Positions 56,319 through 64,000 of a DNA stretch of 64,000 nucleotides are shown one piece after another. A model generated the notes under the pieces. That model ran no database searches. It worked only from the letters and a program-made list of their open reading frames with translations, and was not told the origin of the DNA. The DNA comes from Fimbriiglobus ruber. GTDB lineage: Bacteria; Planctomycetota; Planctomycetia; Gemmatales; Gemmataceae. The translations under genes and the position numbers were made by a program. The stretch covers positions 1,038,712 through 1,102,711 of the forward strand of contig NZ_NIDE01000017.1 of the NCBI RefSeq assembly GCF_002197845.1, in the 5' to 3' direction. Every line of letters begins with the position of its first letter. Position 1 is the first letter of the stretch.

Positions 56319-56777
56319 TCACAGGCTCGGCGGGGGGAGCGACAGAGTCGAGGTGGCGGCCGGCTGGGCTGGGCTGGGAATCGTCGGCGCGGGAAGCACC
56401 CCGCTGGCGGCTTCGACCTGGCCGAGCAAATCCTTCAAGTTCTTGCGGAACCCGTCCATCTGGACTTGAAGCGCTTCGCGCTCGGCGGTCCGGGCTTTCA
56501 GGCCGTCCCGGAGTTCCTCCCGCTCCTTCTCCACGGCCAAGGCCCGCACCTGCTCGTTCTTGAATTTGTTCTCGCTGTCGTTCGCCTGTTTCCGGGCCGC
56601 ATCACGGGCGACCTCAGCCGCCTTCAACTCCTTTTCCAACTTCGCGACGCGCCCGTCCAACGCTTTCAACTGATTCCCGTCGGCCGCGACCGGGTCGGTG
56701 TTTGGCGATTTGCCGCATCCCCAGGCCGCGACGAACGCGGCGAACGTGATCGCGAGTATGGTCCCGTGGTGCTTCAT
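56319..56777 (-). CDS. Coiled-coil lipoprotein
   Basis: A 152-residue protein with a lipoprotein signal peptide (TILAITFAAFVAAWGC, lipobox with Cys21). Residues about 35-120 form a long charged coiled coil (ALDGRVAKLEKELKAAEVAR) with heptad spacing, followed by a Pro-rich tail ending SLPPPSL. Similar small lipoproteins bridge membrane and wall or scaffold complexes, but no family is recognised. It is convergent with the oxidoreductase gene, and the hairpin repeat separates them. Confidence 0.7.
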   Translation of the reverse strand: MKHHGTILAITFAAFVAAWGCGKSPNTDPVAADGNQLKALDGRVAKLEKELKAAEVARDAARKQANDSENKFKNEQVRALAVEKEREELRDGLKARTAEREALQVQMDGFRKNLKDLLGQVEAASGVLPAPTIPSPAQPAATSTLSLPPPSL

Positions 56778-57434
56778 GGTGCGCGTCTCCGAAGTCGATC
56801 AGGGCGGGTGGGGTAAAAATGACGGTTGTGGCGGGCCACCAATACCAAAGCGCAAGAGGGCGTAAGCCCACCGCAAACATCCTCGTCTACCTCGACGGTA
56901 GACTACCCCGAACTTCACCCCAATCTCCGAATTTATCCAAGCCTCCCATAACCGCGCGGCACTTGCGTCCGGTTATACTGGGAGTATCACTTATCCGGGT
57001 TCCCAACGTGCGCTTCGCGAACGTGCCGAACCTGCTAGCTCATCTCCGGAGTCGAAGCGATGATTTGTGGGAAATTCCGCGGTCGATCAGGGTTCGCGGG
57101 GGCGGATAAAAAACTCTGATTCGTGTGTAGCATTCTTTTCTTTCTACCGCGAAGGCCTTCCGACTTTGCCTTCCCCCCTTGTGTATCCTGACGGGCTTCT
57201 GAGGGATCCGGTTACGTTCCTCTCACCGCAAGGGCTAGTGATATTTGACCACCAGATTGATGCCTTGCAGTCCAGCATTCTCGACTCTGAGAGTGAGCCG
57301 AGTTGAATAACGATTATCCGAGGTGGCGCGATCACACAAAAGCGCTTTACGATGTCAATTTGGTGCCTCGGCGAATTTGCTCGCCGTAGAGGTCGGATGT
57401 GGCTTACTATAAATCTATTTGATGGTGGGGGAAT
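56778..57434. other. Intergenic region before the methylase
   Basis: About 650 bp without a supported gene. The GC content falls from about 57100 onward. A short frame at 57067-57306 has no ribosome site. A TATAAA-like -10 sequence at 57408-57413 lies 22 bp before the methylase start, without a convincing -35. This is the left edge of the lower-GC accessory block. Confidence 0.5.
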
Positions 57435-59021
57435 ATGGGGCTTGATCTGTTAGATCGCGTCGATTTTCTCAGGCTGGATGCCAATCAGAAGCTTCAGAAA
57501 AGCCGAAACACGGACTGGGGACAATTCCTCACGCCCGCACCGGTTGCTCGCATGCTGGCGGCTCTCATCGTGAATCGAAGAAGAGAGGTTCGCATACTTG
57601 ATGCAGGCGCTGGTTCGGGGTCGCTGTTCGCCGCCGCCGTTGGTGAACTCTGCCAGCGGACGCACAAACCGAACTCGATTTACGTTTCCGCATATGAGAT
57701 CGATCCAGCCCTCGCCGCCTACCTACCGGACACCTTCGCGTTCTGCGATGCGGCCTGTCGCGCGGCAGGTGTTGCGTTCCTTTCGCAATCCTTTGAGGGA
57801 GATTTTCTGGCAGCCGTTTCGCCGCACTTGACGGATGGCTTGGTCGCATCCGATGACTTCCCGCTCTTCGATCTGGCAATTCTCAACCCCCCCTACAAGA
57901 AGATCAATGCCGAGTCCCATGCGCGACACATGCTCGCCGGGATGGGTATCGAAACGACGAACCTCTACACGGGTTTCATGGCCGTTGTGGTTCGGCTCCT
58001 GGCACCGGGCGGTGAGTTGGTGGCGATCACTCCTCGGAGTTTCTGCAACGGGAGCTACTTTCGATCCTTCAGGAAATCCTTCCTGACCGAAATGCGGCTG
58101 CGCACTCTGCACGTCTTCGAGTCTCGTCATCGAGCGTTCCGCGAGGACGATGTACTGCAGGAGAACGTGATTCTGCACGCGACAAAGGGCGGCAGCAGGG
58201 GGAAGGTGTGTATAGTTTCGAGCAGTGGGCCAGAAGACGAATTACCGCTCGCTCGCCAGGTAAAATATGCTGAGGTGGTGCGGCCGGACGACCCGCAGGC
58301 GTTCATCCACATTGCGGCTGACGATTTGGGCAACCGGGTAGCGGCATCGTTGGCCGGATTTCAGGCGAGCCTCCAAGATTTGGGACTGACGGTTTCGACT
58401 GGGCGGGTGGTAGACTTCCGGGCCAAAGATTACTTACGGCAAAATCCCGAAAAGGGGACCGTGCCGCTCATTTGGCCGACGCATTTCGATCGCGGATATA
58501 TCGCATGGCCCAAGATCGGTTCTAAAAAGCCCGAGGCCATCTTGAATGATGTTTCCGTTCGAAGCCAGCTATTGCCCAACGAGAACTACGTCTTAGTACG
58601 GCGGTTTTCTTCAAAGGAAGAGAAGCGGCGGGTCGTCGCTGCGGTTTACGAGGCGTCTAGGATTCCGAGTGATGCAGTAGGATTCGAGAATCACCTGAAT
58701 TATTTCCATCACGGCGGCCGCGGATTCGATCTTCCCCTTGCAAAGGGGCTGGCGATATTTCTCAACTCGACGCTTGTTGACGTGTATCTCAGGCAGTTTA
58801 ATGGGCACACCCAGGTGAACGCCACCGACCTGCGAAGTCTCCGATATCCGTCGGTCGAGCAACTCCGACGACTTGGGGACAACGTCAGCAATATGTTCCC
58901 GGCGCAATCGGAAGTGGATACACTGCTCTCGAAGGAACTCAACATGCCAGACGATCAGGGAATCGACTCAGTGAAAGTGAAGAAGAAAGTCGTTCGGGGT
59001 AGTAGTGGACGAGTACGGTAA
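57435..59021 (+). CDS. Eco57I-type N6-adenine DNA methyltransferase
   Basis: A 528-residue class I DNA methyltransferase. Motif X-like GQFLTP lies at residues 29-34, the SAM-binding motif I ILDAGAGSGSL at 54-64, and the catalytic motif IV NPPY at 151-154 (N6-adenine type). LLAPGGELVAITPRSFCNGS at about 190-210 fits motif VI and VIII blocks. The C-terminal half (about 290-500) should read the DNA target. Such methylases work with a cognate nuclease in type II restriction or alone in defence islands. The usual endonuclease gene is not next to it; a DUF262 gene is. GGTGGGGG precedes the ATG. GC is lower than in the core genes, suggesting transfer. Confidence 0.87.
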   Translation: MGLDLLDRVDFLRLDANQKLQKSRNTDWGQFLTPAPVARMLAALIVNRRREVRILDAGAGSGSLFAAAVGELCQRTHKPNSIYVSAYEIDPALAAYLPDTFAFCDAACRAAGVAFLSQSFEGDFLAAVSPHLTDGLVASDDFPLFDLAILNPPYKKINAESHARHMLAGMGIETTNLYTGFMAVVVRLLAPGGELVAITPRSFCNGSYFRSFRKSFLTEMRLRTLHVFESRHRAFREDDVLQENVILHATKGGSRGKVCIVSSSGPEDELPLARQVKYAEVVRPDDPQAFIHIAADDLGNRVAASLAGFQASLQDLGLTVSTGRVVDFRAKDYLRQNPEKGTVPLIWPTHFDRGYIAWPKIGSKKPEAILNDVSVRSQLLPNENYVLVRRFSSKEEKRRVVAAVYEASRIPSDAVGFENHLNYFHHGGRGFDLPLAKGLAIFLNSTLVDVYLRQFNGHTQVNATDLRSLRYPSVEQLRRLGDNVSNMFPAQSEVDTLLSKELNMPDDQGIDSVKVKKKVVRGSSGRVR

Positions 59022-59268
59022 GATGCCCGACGTGATCGTTCACTACACTGAGAACAACTGACTAGTGTTGTCGAGACTGTCACCTCCCGCGGGCCGGTGG
59101 ATGGCAAGCCGCGGGTTGAGCTGAGCGGTCAGCTACCTCAACATGATCGCCCAAGAGACCGAAGTGTGGGTTGCTGAAACGTCGATCCACATGATTCATT
59201 TCAATGGCAAGCGGTCTTTGACACCGTCTTAAGCCTACCTGGCCCGCGCTTGGCAGCCGGAGATGCAG

Positions 59269-60342
59269 ATGCAACGACGTCCCACATCCCAGGATATCAG
59301 CTGGTTTCTCGACCTGAAACGTGCTGATCAGATCGAATTAAACCCGCCATACCAGAGGCGGAGCGTGTGGAATTTGAAGGACAGAAGGTTCTTTCTCGAC
59401 ACCGTCTTCCGGGGGTATCCGTCTCCGCCAATCTTTCTGCATAAAACGATGAATGCTGCCCAGCAGACGATTTATGCAGTTGTGGACGGGAAGCAGCGGC
59501 TACAAACACTGTTCATGTTCGCGAACAACGAGATCTCTCTGCCCGGCGATTTCGGTAACGATCGCTTGGATGGCAAGAGTTGGGAGCAACTGCAACCGGA
59601 CGAGCGACAGATTTTCTGGAACTACGTGGTACTGGTAGAGTTCCTGACGTTTAACGCCAATGACCCACACGACGTAAACCAAGCATTCGATCGACTCAAT
59701 CGGAACATGCGTAAGCTAGAGCCACAAGAACTCAGGCATGCCAGGTGGGACGGCTGGTTTATTAAGTTGGTAGAATCGGAAGCTGAAGACGTTGCCTGGC
59801 AGAAACTGGGCGTAGTGACTAAGGCACGCACCACCCGAATGAAGGATGTGCAATTCATTTCCGAGCTGGTCTTGGTAATTATCGAGGGCAAGATCCTCGG
59901 ATTTGAGCAGCAAGATCTTGATGCTGCCTACGCCAAATACGACGACCCTGAAGAGCTTGAAGAACCCATCGATACCGACGACGTAAAGGATAAGATTAGT
60001 GATGTCAAACAGTATCTTTTGGACATGCAGGATACAAACGGGTGCGTGAAGCGGATCTCGACGAACTTGGGTGTCTTCTACACCCTATGGGCAATCGTTA
60101 GCTTACATATGGGCAAGCTTCCCTTAGCACCGGATCTCGCTCGTAAATTCGTGACATTCAAAGAGGCTGTGGATACTTTCAACGACTCTACCGAGAAGGC
60201 GATTTTGCTTTCCGGGGTGGACGCTGCAAAATACAAACTGGCAGAGGAGTTCCTCCAGGGGTACAGGGCGAACACCGACTACACACCTAGGTTGAAGCGG
60301 CAACAGGCTCTGCTTGCCTATATTGAGGGGGTCGCAACATGA
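59269..60342 (+). CDS. DUF262 (GmrSD N-terminal-like) protein
   Basis: About 357 residues. The ATG at 59269 is preferred over 59263 because GGAG sits six bases upstream of it. DUF262 hallmarks are the NPPYQRRSVW block (about residues 26-34) and VDGKQRLQTL (about 72-81), the D-G-x-Q-R NTP-binding motif of the GmrS-type ParB/sulfiredoxin-like fold. In type IV GmrSD enzymes this domain hydrolyses NTP and is fused to a DUF1524 HNH nuclease. Here no H-N-H block is visible after it, so the protein may lack nuclease activity. A long acidic middle segment (EELEEPIDTDDVKDKISD) is unusual. Its stop overlaps the next start (ATGA), so it is co-translated with the RelA/SpoT-like gene. Confidence 0.85.
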   Translation: MQRRPTSQDISWFLDLKRADQIELNPPYQRRSVWNLKDRRFFLDTVFRGYPSPPIFLHKTMNAAQQTIYAVVDGKQRLQTLFMFANNEISLPGDFGNDRLDGKSWEQLQPDERQIFWNYVVLVEFLTFNANDPHDVNQAFDRLNRNMRKLEPQELRHARWDGWFIKLVESEAEDVAWQKLGVVTKARTTRMKDVQFISELVLVIIEGKILGFEQQDLDAAYAKYDDPEELEEPIDTDDVKDKISDVKQYLLDMQDTNGCVKRISTNLGVFYTLWAIVSLHMGKLPLAPDLARKFVTFKEAVDTFNDSTEKAILLSGVDAAKYKLAEEFLQGYRANTDYTPRLKRQQALLAYIEGVAT

Positions 60343-61370
60343 AAGTCCCTCAATCGGTACGCATGCTCTATGGCGATCTAGAGCCTCAATTCTCTAAGCT
60401 AAAGGTTGAGGTTGATCGGATTATCATAGGCAAGAAACAGCTCCGTTGGCACTACGAAAGCCGAGTCAAGGAAGAGATTAGTTTCGCCTTAAAATTGGAA
60501 ACGGGACGTGTACGCAAACCAGTAGACCCAGAAGACTTATTCGCATGCACTCTTGTCGTTGAAAACCGAAGCAAGATCGCCGAGGCGGAAGCACTAATTA
60601 TGACACTGTTCAAACTGGAACAGCGCCGCCCTAAGGACCAGACTTTCACACATATTGCTCCTCATAGTTTCGATTTCGACGATCTACGACTGTATGTTCG
60701 CTGGACCGATGCGGGTGGCAAACCCTCAGGGTTGGATGGATTGCAATTTGAAGTGCAGGTCAAGACCTTTCTCCAGCACGCATGGGGGATTGCCACTCAC
60801 GATTTTGTTTATAAAAGCGACGATGTAGATTGGTCTGGCAGCCGGATAGCCTATCAGGTAAAAGCGATGCTGGAGAATGCCGAACTCTCGATCGCTGAGG
60901 CTCAGACGCTCGCGACTTCCGCAATGTTGAACCGAATCGACGGTGAGTGCAAAGGCCTGCGGATAATGATCGGTGAGATTAAGAAGCGATGGGAGCCCGC
61001 CCGCCTACCGAAAGACTTACGTCGATTGGCGCAGACGCTTGGGGAGTTATTGCAGGCGCTGGACATGAGCTTTAATGATATGTGGGCGTTCGTAGATGAG
61101 GCAACCGCCGCGGGTGAAGGTGCGAAAACTCTTAACCTGTCTCCATACAGTGCGGTCGTCGCGGCCCTGCTACGCAAGCGAGGAGCAGCAACCCTATTTG
61201 GTCCACTCGGTAAGCCGTGGAATAAACGGTCGCTATTCGTCCCATTAGAGATCGACTTGCCTGCCCTTCCTGATGCGGTACAACGTAAGTTGATCCGCCC
61301 CAAGGATGTCACTGGCCCTGCTCCTGGAGTGGTTGTCACTCCTAGTGCTCCCCCTGTCATAGGCGCGTAG
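60339..61370 (+). CDS. Divergent RelA/SpoT-type nucleotide synthetase-like protein
   Basis: A 343-residue protein whose ATG overlaps the DUF262 stop. Residues about 20-160 match the RelA/SpoT synthetase fold: SRVKEEISFALK has R42, K44 and K52 at the spacing of the ATP-binding R-x-K-x7-K motif; PEDLFACTLVV keeps the Mg-ligand-type Asp66 but has A-C-T where G-x-R is usual; FEVQVKT (E138) and QHAWGIATHD (H147, H154) match E-x-Q-x-R-T and Q-H-A-W. The GYRSxH pyrophosphate-acceptor loop with its Tyr is not visible. Residues about 165-260 are helical, and the tail is Pro-rich. It could make an alarmone, modify tRNA or another nucleotide, or be inactive. GAGGGGG precedes the ATG. Confidence 0.75.
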   Translation: MKVPQSVRMLYGDLEPQFSKLKVEVDRIIIGKKQLRWHYESRVKEEISFALKLETGRVRKPVDPEDLFACTLVVENRSKIAEAEALIMTLFKLEQRRPKDQTFTHIAPHSFDFDDLRLYVRWTDAGGKPSGLDGLQFEVQVKTFLQHAWGIATHDFVYKSDDVDWSGSRIAYQVKAMLENAELSIAEAQTLATSAMLNRIDGECKGLRIMIGEIKKRWEPARLPKDLRRLAQTLGELLQALDMSFNDMWAFVDEATAAGEGAKTLNLSPYSAVVAALLRKRGAATLFGPLGKPWNKRSLFVPLEIDLPALPDAVQRKLIRPKDVTGPAPGVVVTPSAPPVIGA

Positions 61371-61533
61371 CTGTCATCGCTCCTCCAGGGACGACACGGC
61401 GAAAACCATGACTCTGGGCCGTTTGGAAGCTTTCCTACGAATCGAGGTTCAAGGAGTTCAGCAATTTGGGACCGAACATCACTGGTTTCCAGAATCCTGT
61501 CATATCCCTCCCTCTCGAACGCGAGGGCACGCG

Positions 61534-62652
61534 ATGTTGTACGTCTCCCTATTCGGCTCCTGTGTCTTGCAAGTGGTCATCTGCCGTGCCCTTCTGCAGC
61601 GCGAGAAGCCGGGCTGGTACATCTTTTGGTCCTCGCTGGCCGCCATCATTTTGCCCCAATGCCTGCTGTCATTTTTCCCAGTCGTGGCAATCCAGGCTGT
61701 GTTCGCGATTATTGCGCTCGTATTCCTGGACGTTCCAAGACACGGCAAACGCCTGTACCTGGCGGGAACATTTGTCGTAATGATTGCCGCGTGGGCCGTC
61801 GTGCTCTTCTATGCGGTCGAAAAGCAGAATTGGTATGCCGATGCCCGCGGCCGCTTTCCGCTCGAGTCGCTCGCCGACCGCCTGCCGCCCAGCGCATCCC
61901 GTTATGCTCCCTCAAAACCCGACGACGAAAAACGCCTGGAGAATCTAGAATCTGACGCCCTGTTACACTCTTTTCAACGCGAATACGCTCTTCGGCAGTT
62001 GCACGAAAACCAAGTGAATCTGTTCGTGAACAGCCCCGGATTCGGCGTGATGCGGGTGTCCCTGGGACCCTCGCTGGAATCGCTCGAAAAATGGCATCGC
62101 ACCGATACTCCGGTCACGATGCCGGGCGTTCTGGCGTCGCCGGCACGGGGTCAATCGCCCGAAGTCATTCCGGCGTCGCCGGCACGGGGTCAATCGCCCG
62201 AAGTCATTCCGGCGGATCTGGACGAGTTGCACTTTTGGGGGGTAGTCGACTTCGTCCACTCGGGCGGGTTCGGGTATATCCGAGACCGGGGGCATGTCGC
62301 CGGATTCGAGCCCCACGGTATGTCCAGAATTCCCGACCCGTCTCGACTGGGGTGGACGGTCGGAACGGTCGAGTTAATCGGCTTGCTGCGGGAAACGCCA
62401 GTCGTGTACGTGTCGCCCAACCTGCCACGGATGAGTGAGCTTCGTGCCGCCCCGACGCGCCCGCTCGACCCGTTCGAAACGAACGGCGTGGCCGCTCTTA
62501 TAGCCGGGAAGGACATTGTCACCGAGCCGACCGAGTCCGGGGCGCGGATGGTCGGCTCGATCCGGGCAGCCAAACAGTGTCTCGCTTGCCACGAGGGCAG
62601 CCGCGGTGATTTGCTCGGGGCCTTTTCCTACTCTCTCAACCCCGCGCGATAA
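61534..62652 (+). CDS. Membrane protein with C-terminal CxxCH haem-c site
   Basis: About 372 residues from the ATG at 61534 (an upstream frame to 61408 lacks support). Residues 1-110 have about four hydrophobic segments (LYVSLFGSCVLQVVICRALL and others). The large C-terminal part should be outside the cytoplasm and ends with AKQCLACHEGSRGDLLGAFSY, a single haem-c site C-x-x-C-H. Two copies of a 39-bp unit (62134-62211) encode repeated ASPARGQSPEVIP. GC is back to core level. Possible membrane-bound cytochrome-like redox protein; family not recognised. Confidence 0.65.
   Translation: MLYVSLFGSCVLQVVICRALLQREKPGWYIFWSSLAAIILPQCLLSFFPVVAIQAVFAIIALVFLDVPRHGKRLYLAGTFVVMIAAWAVVLFYAVEKQNWYADARGRFPLESLADRLPPSASRYAPSKPDDEKRLENLESDALLHSFQREYALRQLHENQVNLFVNSPGFGVMRVSLGPSLESLEKWHRTDTPVTMPGVLASPARGQSPEVIPASPARGQSPEVIPADLDELHFWGVVDFVHSGGFGYIRDRGHVAGFEPHGMSRIPDPSRLGWTVGTVELIGLLRETPVVYVSPNLPRMSELRAAPTRPLDPFETNGVAALIAGKDIVTEPTESGARMVGSIRAAKQCLACHEGSRGDLLGAFSYSLNPAR
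62134..62211 (+). repeat. 39-bp in-frame tandem repeat, two copies
   Basis: Units 62134-62172 and 62173-62211 are identical, and each encodes ASPARGQSPEVIP in the gene at 61534-62652. Confidence 0.95.
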
Positions 62653-62759
62653 CCCGCGCCAAGCCCGTATTGACACCCCCAGCCGGCTCGCTACTCTTCC
62701 CCGCCAAACTACCCGACCGGCCACGACGGTGCGGGCGGAACACGGCAGGGGAGTCGGAC

Positions 62760-63785
62760 ATGGCACAGGCGGCCGGGGCACCCGCGGCGGACCAGGACGC
62801 AGACCGCGAGACCGTGCGCACGGTCTACGACGGCGCCCGCGGGCGGATGTTCCAGGCCAAGGCCGAGGACGCGCTCGCGTCCCCGACGCTCGCCCGCTGG
62901 CTGGGAAAGATCCAGCTCGTATTCACGTCCCCGCCGTTTCCGCTCCAGCGAAAGAAGAAGTACGGCAACCTCTGCGGCGACGAATACACTGCCTGGCTCG
63001 CCGGGTTCGCCCCGAAACTCAAGGAGTTTCTCACGCCAGACGGGTCGATCGTGATCGAACTCGGGAACGGGTGGAACGCGAACGAGCCGACCGTGTCGAC
63101 GGCCGCGATCAAGGCGCTCATCGCCTTCCAGGAGGCGGCCGGGTTGTACTTGTGTCAAGAATTTATTTGCTTCAACCCGGCCCGCCTGCCGACCCCGATC
63201 GAGTGGGTGGCCGTGCGGCGGACGCGGGTGAAGGACGCGTTCACGCGGGTCTGGTGGATGTCCCCGACCCCGCACCCGAAGGCGGACAACCGCCGCGTCC
63301 TGACGGAATACAGCGCGAGCATGCAGCGGCTGTTGAAGAAGGGCACGTACACCGGCGGCCGTCGGCCGTCCGAACACACGATCGGCGAGCGGTCGTTCCT
63401 GTCCGACAACGGCGGGGCGATCCCGCCGAACGTGCTCATCCCGCCAGGCAGCGAGGCGGCCGCGCTCGACGCCGTGCTGCCGATCCCGAACACGGTGAGC
63501 GGAGACAAGTACCACCGTGCCTGCCGGGACAACGGGCTGGCGCGGCACCCGGCACTCATGCCCGAGGCACTGGTCGAGTTCTTCGTCCGGTTCCTGACCG
63601 AAGAAGGCGACGTGGTCCTCGACCCGTTCGCCGGCAGCAACACGACCGGGGCGGTGGCCGAGCGGCTGGGCCGCAAGTGGGTCGCGGTCGAAGCTAACGC
63701 GGCCTACGCGGACACGTCCCGCGTCCGCTTCGACCCGCCGCACCCCACCCCGGCCGGCCCGAAGCGGCGCGGGCCGAAGGCGTAA
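62760..63785 (+). CDS. SPPF-type DNA methyltransferase (N4C/N6A beta-class)
   Basis: A 341-residue protein from the ATG at 62760. Motif IV FTSPPF near residue 56 is placed before motif I-like DPFAGSNTTGAVAERLG (about residues 287-303), the order of beta-class amino-methyltransferases; SPPF points to N4-cytosine or N6-adenine. The C-terminal KWVAVEANAAYADTSRVRF continues the SAM-binding region. The middle segment (about 110-250) should be the target-recognition domain. No nuclease gene is beside it within the window. GC is core-like. It is followed by a terminator hairpin. Confidence 0.87.
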   Translation: MAQAAGAPAADQDADRETVRTVYDGARGRMFQAKAEDALASPTLARWLGKIQLVFTSPPFPLQRKKKYGNLCGDEYTAWLAGFAPKLKEFLTPDGSIVIELGNGWNANEPTVSTAAIKALIAFQEAAGLYLCQEFICFNPARLPTPIEWVAVRRTRVKDAFTRVWWMSPTPHPKADNRRVLTEYSASMQRLLKKGTYTGGRRPSEHTIGERSFLSDNGGAIPPNVLIPPGSEAAALDAVLPIPNTVSGDKYHRACRDNGLARHPALMPEALVEFFVRFLTEEGDVVLDPFAGSNTTGAVAERLGRKWVAVEANAAYADTSRVRFDPPHPTPAGPKRRGPKA

Positions 63786-63790
63786 CGCGA

Positions 63791-63822
63791 AAGCCCCGGG
63801 CGAAGGGAGCCCGGGGTTCTTT
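63791..63822 (+). terminator. Intrinsic terminator
   Basis: A GC-rich stem (CCCCGGGC with GCCCGGGG) and a short purine loop followed by TTCTTT lies just after the methyltransferase stop. The remaining bases to 64000 hold no feature I can support. Confidence 0.65.
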
Positions 63823-64000
63823 GACCTGCCGATTCACAGGCTACGGCGTCTCGCACTGCCTCTCTGCATTTCTCGAATCATTCGCCTTTCGAATTGCACA
63901 TTAAATTAGATAATGAAATACGTCGTATGCTTTTGGGCCGCCGCCTGGTAAAACAGTGCGGCGCTTCAAATCCGTTGATCAGCAGGTCGGAGCTTGACTC

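Noticed and set aside
57067-57306. Short frame upstream of the adenine methylase, considered as a restriction enzyme
   Set aside because: Too short, without a ribosome site or nuclease motif. It may be a relic but cannot be supported.

Overview
The window looks like chromosomal DNA of a planctomycete of the Gemmataceae type (Gemmata, Zavarzinella, Fimbriiglobus and relatives). Supporting signs are high GC, a tandem array of DUF1559 proteins, a giant PVC-type dehydrogenase carrying HEAT repeats and a haem-c site, Sel1-repeat proteins with a caspase-like head, DUF4058, CotH-kinase, DUF1570-like and GT87 proteins, a Tat-exported Gfo/Idh/MocA oxidoreductase, a PEP-CTERM-like surface protein, and long hairpin repeats after genes. 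Genus and species are inference.

Layout. 1-5.3 kb: an IS66-type transposase remnant, a low-GC secreted protein with a 54-bp perfect palindrome upstream, a YhaM-type exoribonuclease, a PaiB/methyltransferase pair, a zeta-type kinase with a coupled small gene, and an RmlC-type epimerase. 5.5-12.1 kb: a DUF374 acyltransferase and an 1842-residue ceramidase-like/dehydrogenase/cytochrome fusion. 12.2-21.9 kb: three tandem Sel1-repeat paralogues. The first two carry caspase-like domains that have lost catalytic residues, and an orphan antitoxin beside a broken toxin lies among them. 21.9-29.4 kb: a UbiD decarboxylase with an ATP-grasp partner, a 1246-residue hybrid histidine kinase and two unknown small proteins. 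29.4-37.5 kb: an integrase pseudogene, a JAMM peptidase, TrmL, a nested hairpin repeat, a thioredoxin-like protein, DeoC, an SH3-like protein and a PEP-CTERM-like protein. 37.7-47.5 kb: an S9 peptidase lacking the end of its catalytic domain, CoaC and a frameshifted CoaB, a frameshifted lipoprotein peptidase, repeats, DUF4058 and CotH. 47.5-56.8 kb: three DUF1559 genes plus one pseudogene, an ADP-ribosylglycohydrolase, a GT87 glycosyltransferase, a His-rich secreted protein, a Gfo/Idh/MocA protein and a coiled-coil lipoprotein. 57.4-63.8 kb: a lower-GC accessory block with an Eco57I-type adenine methylase, a DUF262 protein and a RelA/SpoT-like protein whose start overlaps the DUF262 stop, followed by a membrane protein with a CxxCH site and a second, SPPF-type DNA methyltransferase.

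The strongest candidate for an undescribed system is the block at 57.4-61.4 kb. It pairs a modification methylase and a GmrSD-type DUF262 sensor with a divergent alarmone-synthetase-like protein in the position where a nuclease would be expected. This reads like a defence module with a nucleotide-based effector, but the function is inferred from domain content and gene coupling only. Several genes (coaB, the DUF1570-like lipoprotein, one DUF1559 copy) contain frameshifts. In the first two the shifts lie mostly at or beside short G/C runs, so sequencing error has to be excluded before they are called dead. I saw no rRNA, tRNA or CRISPR array.
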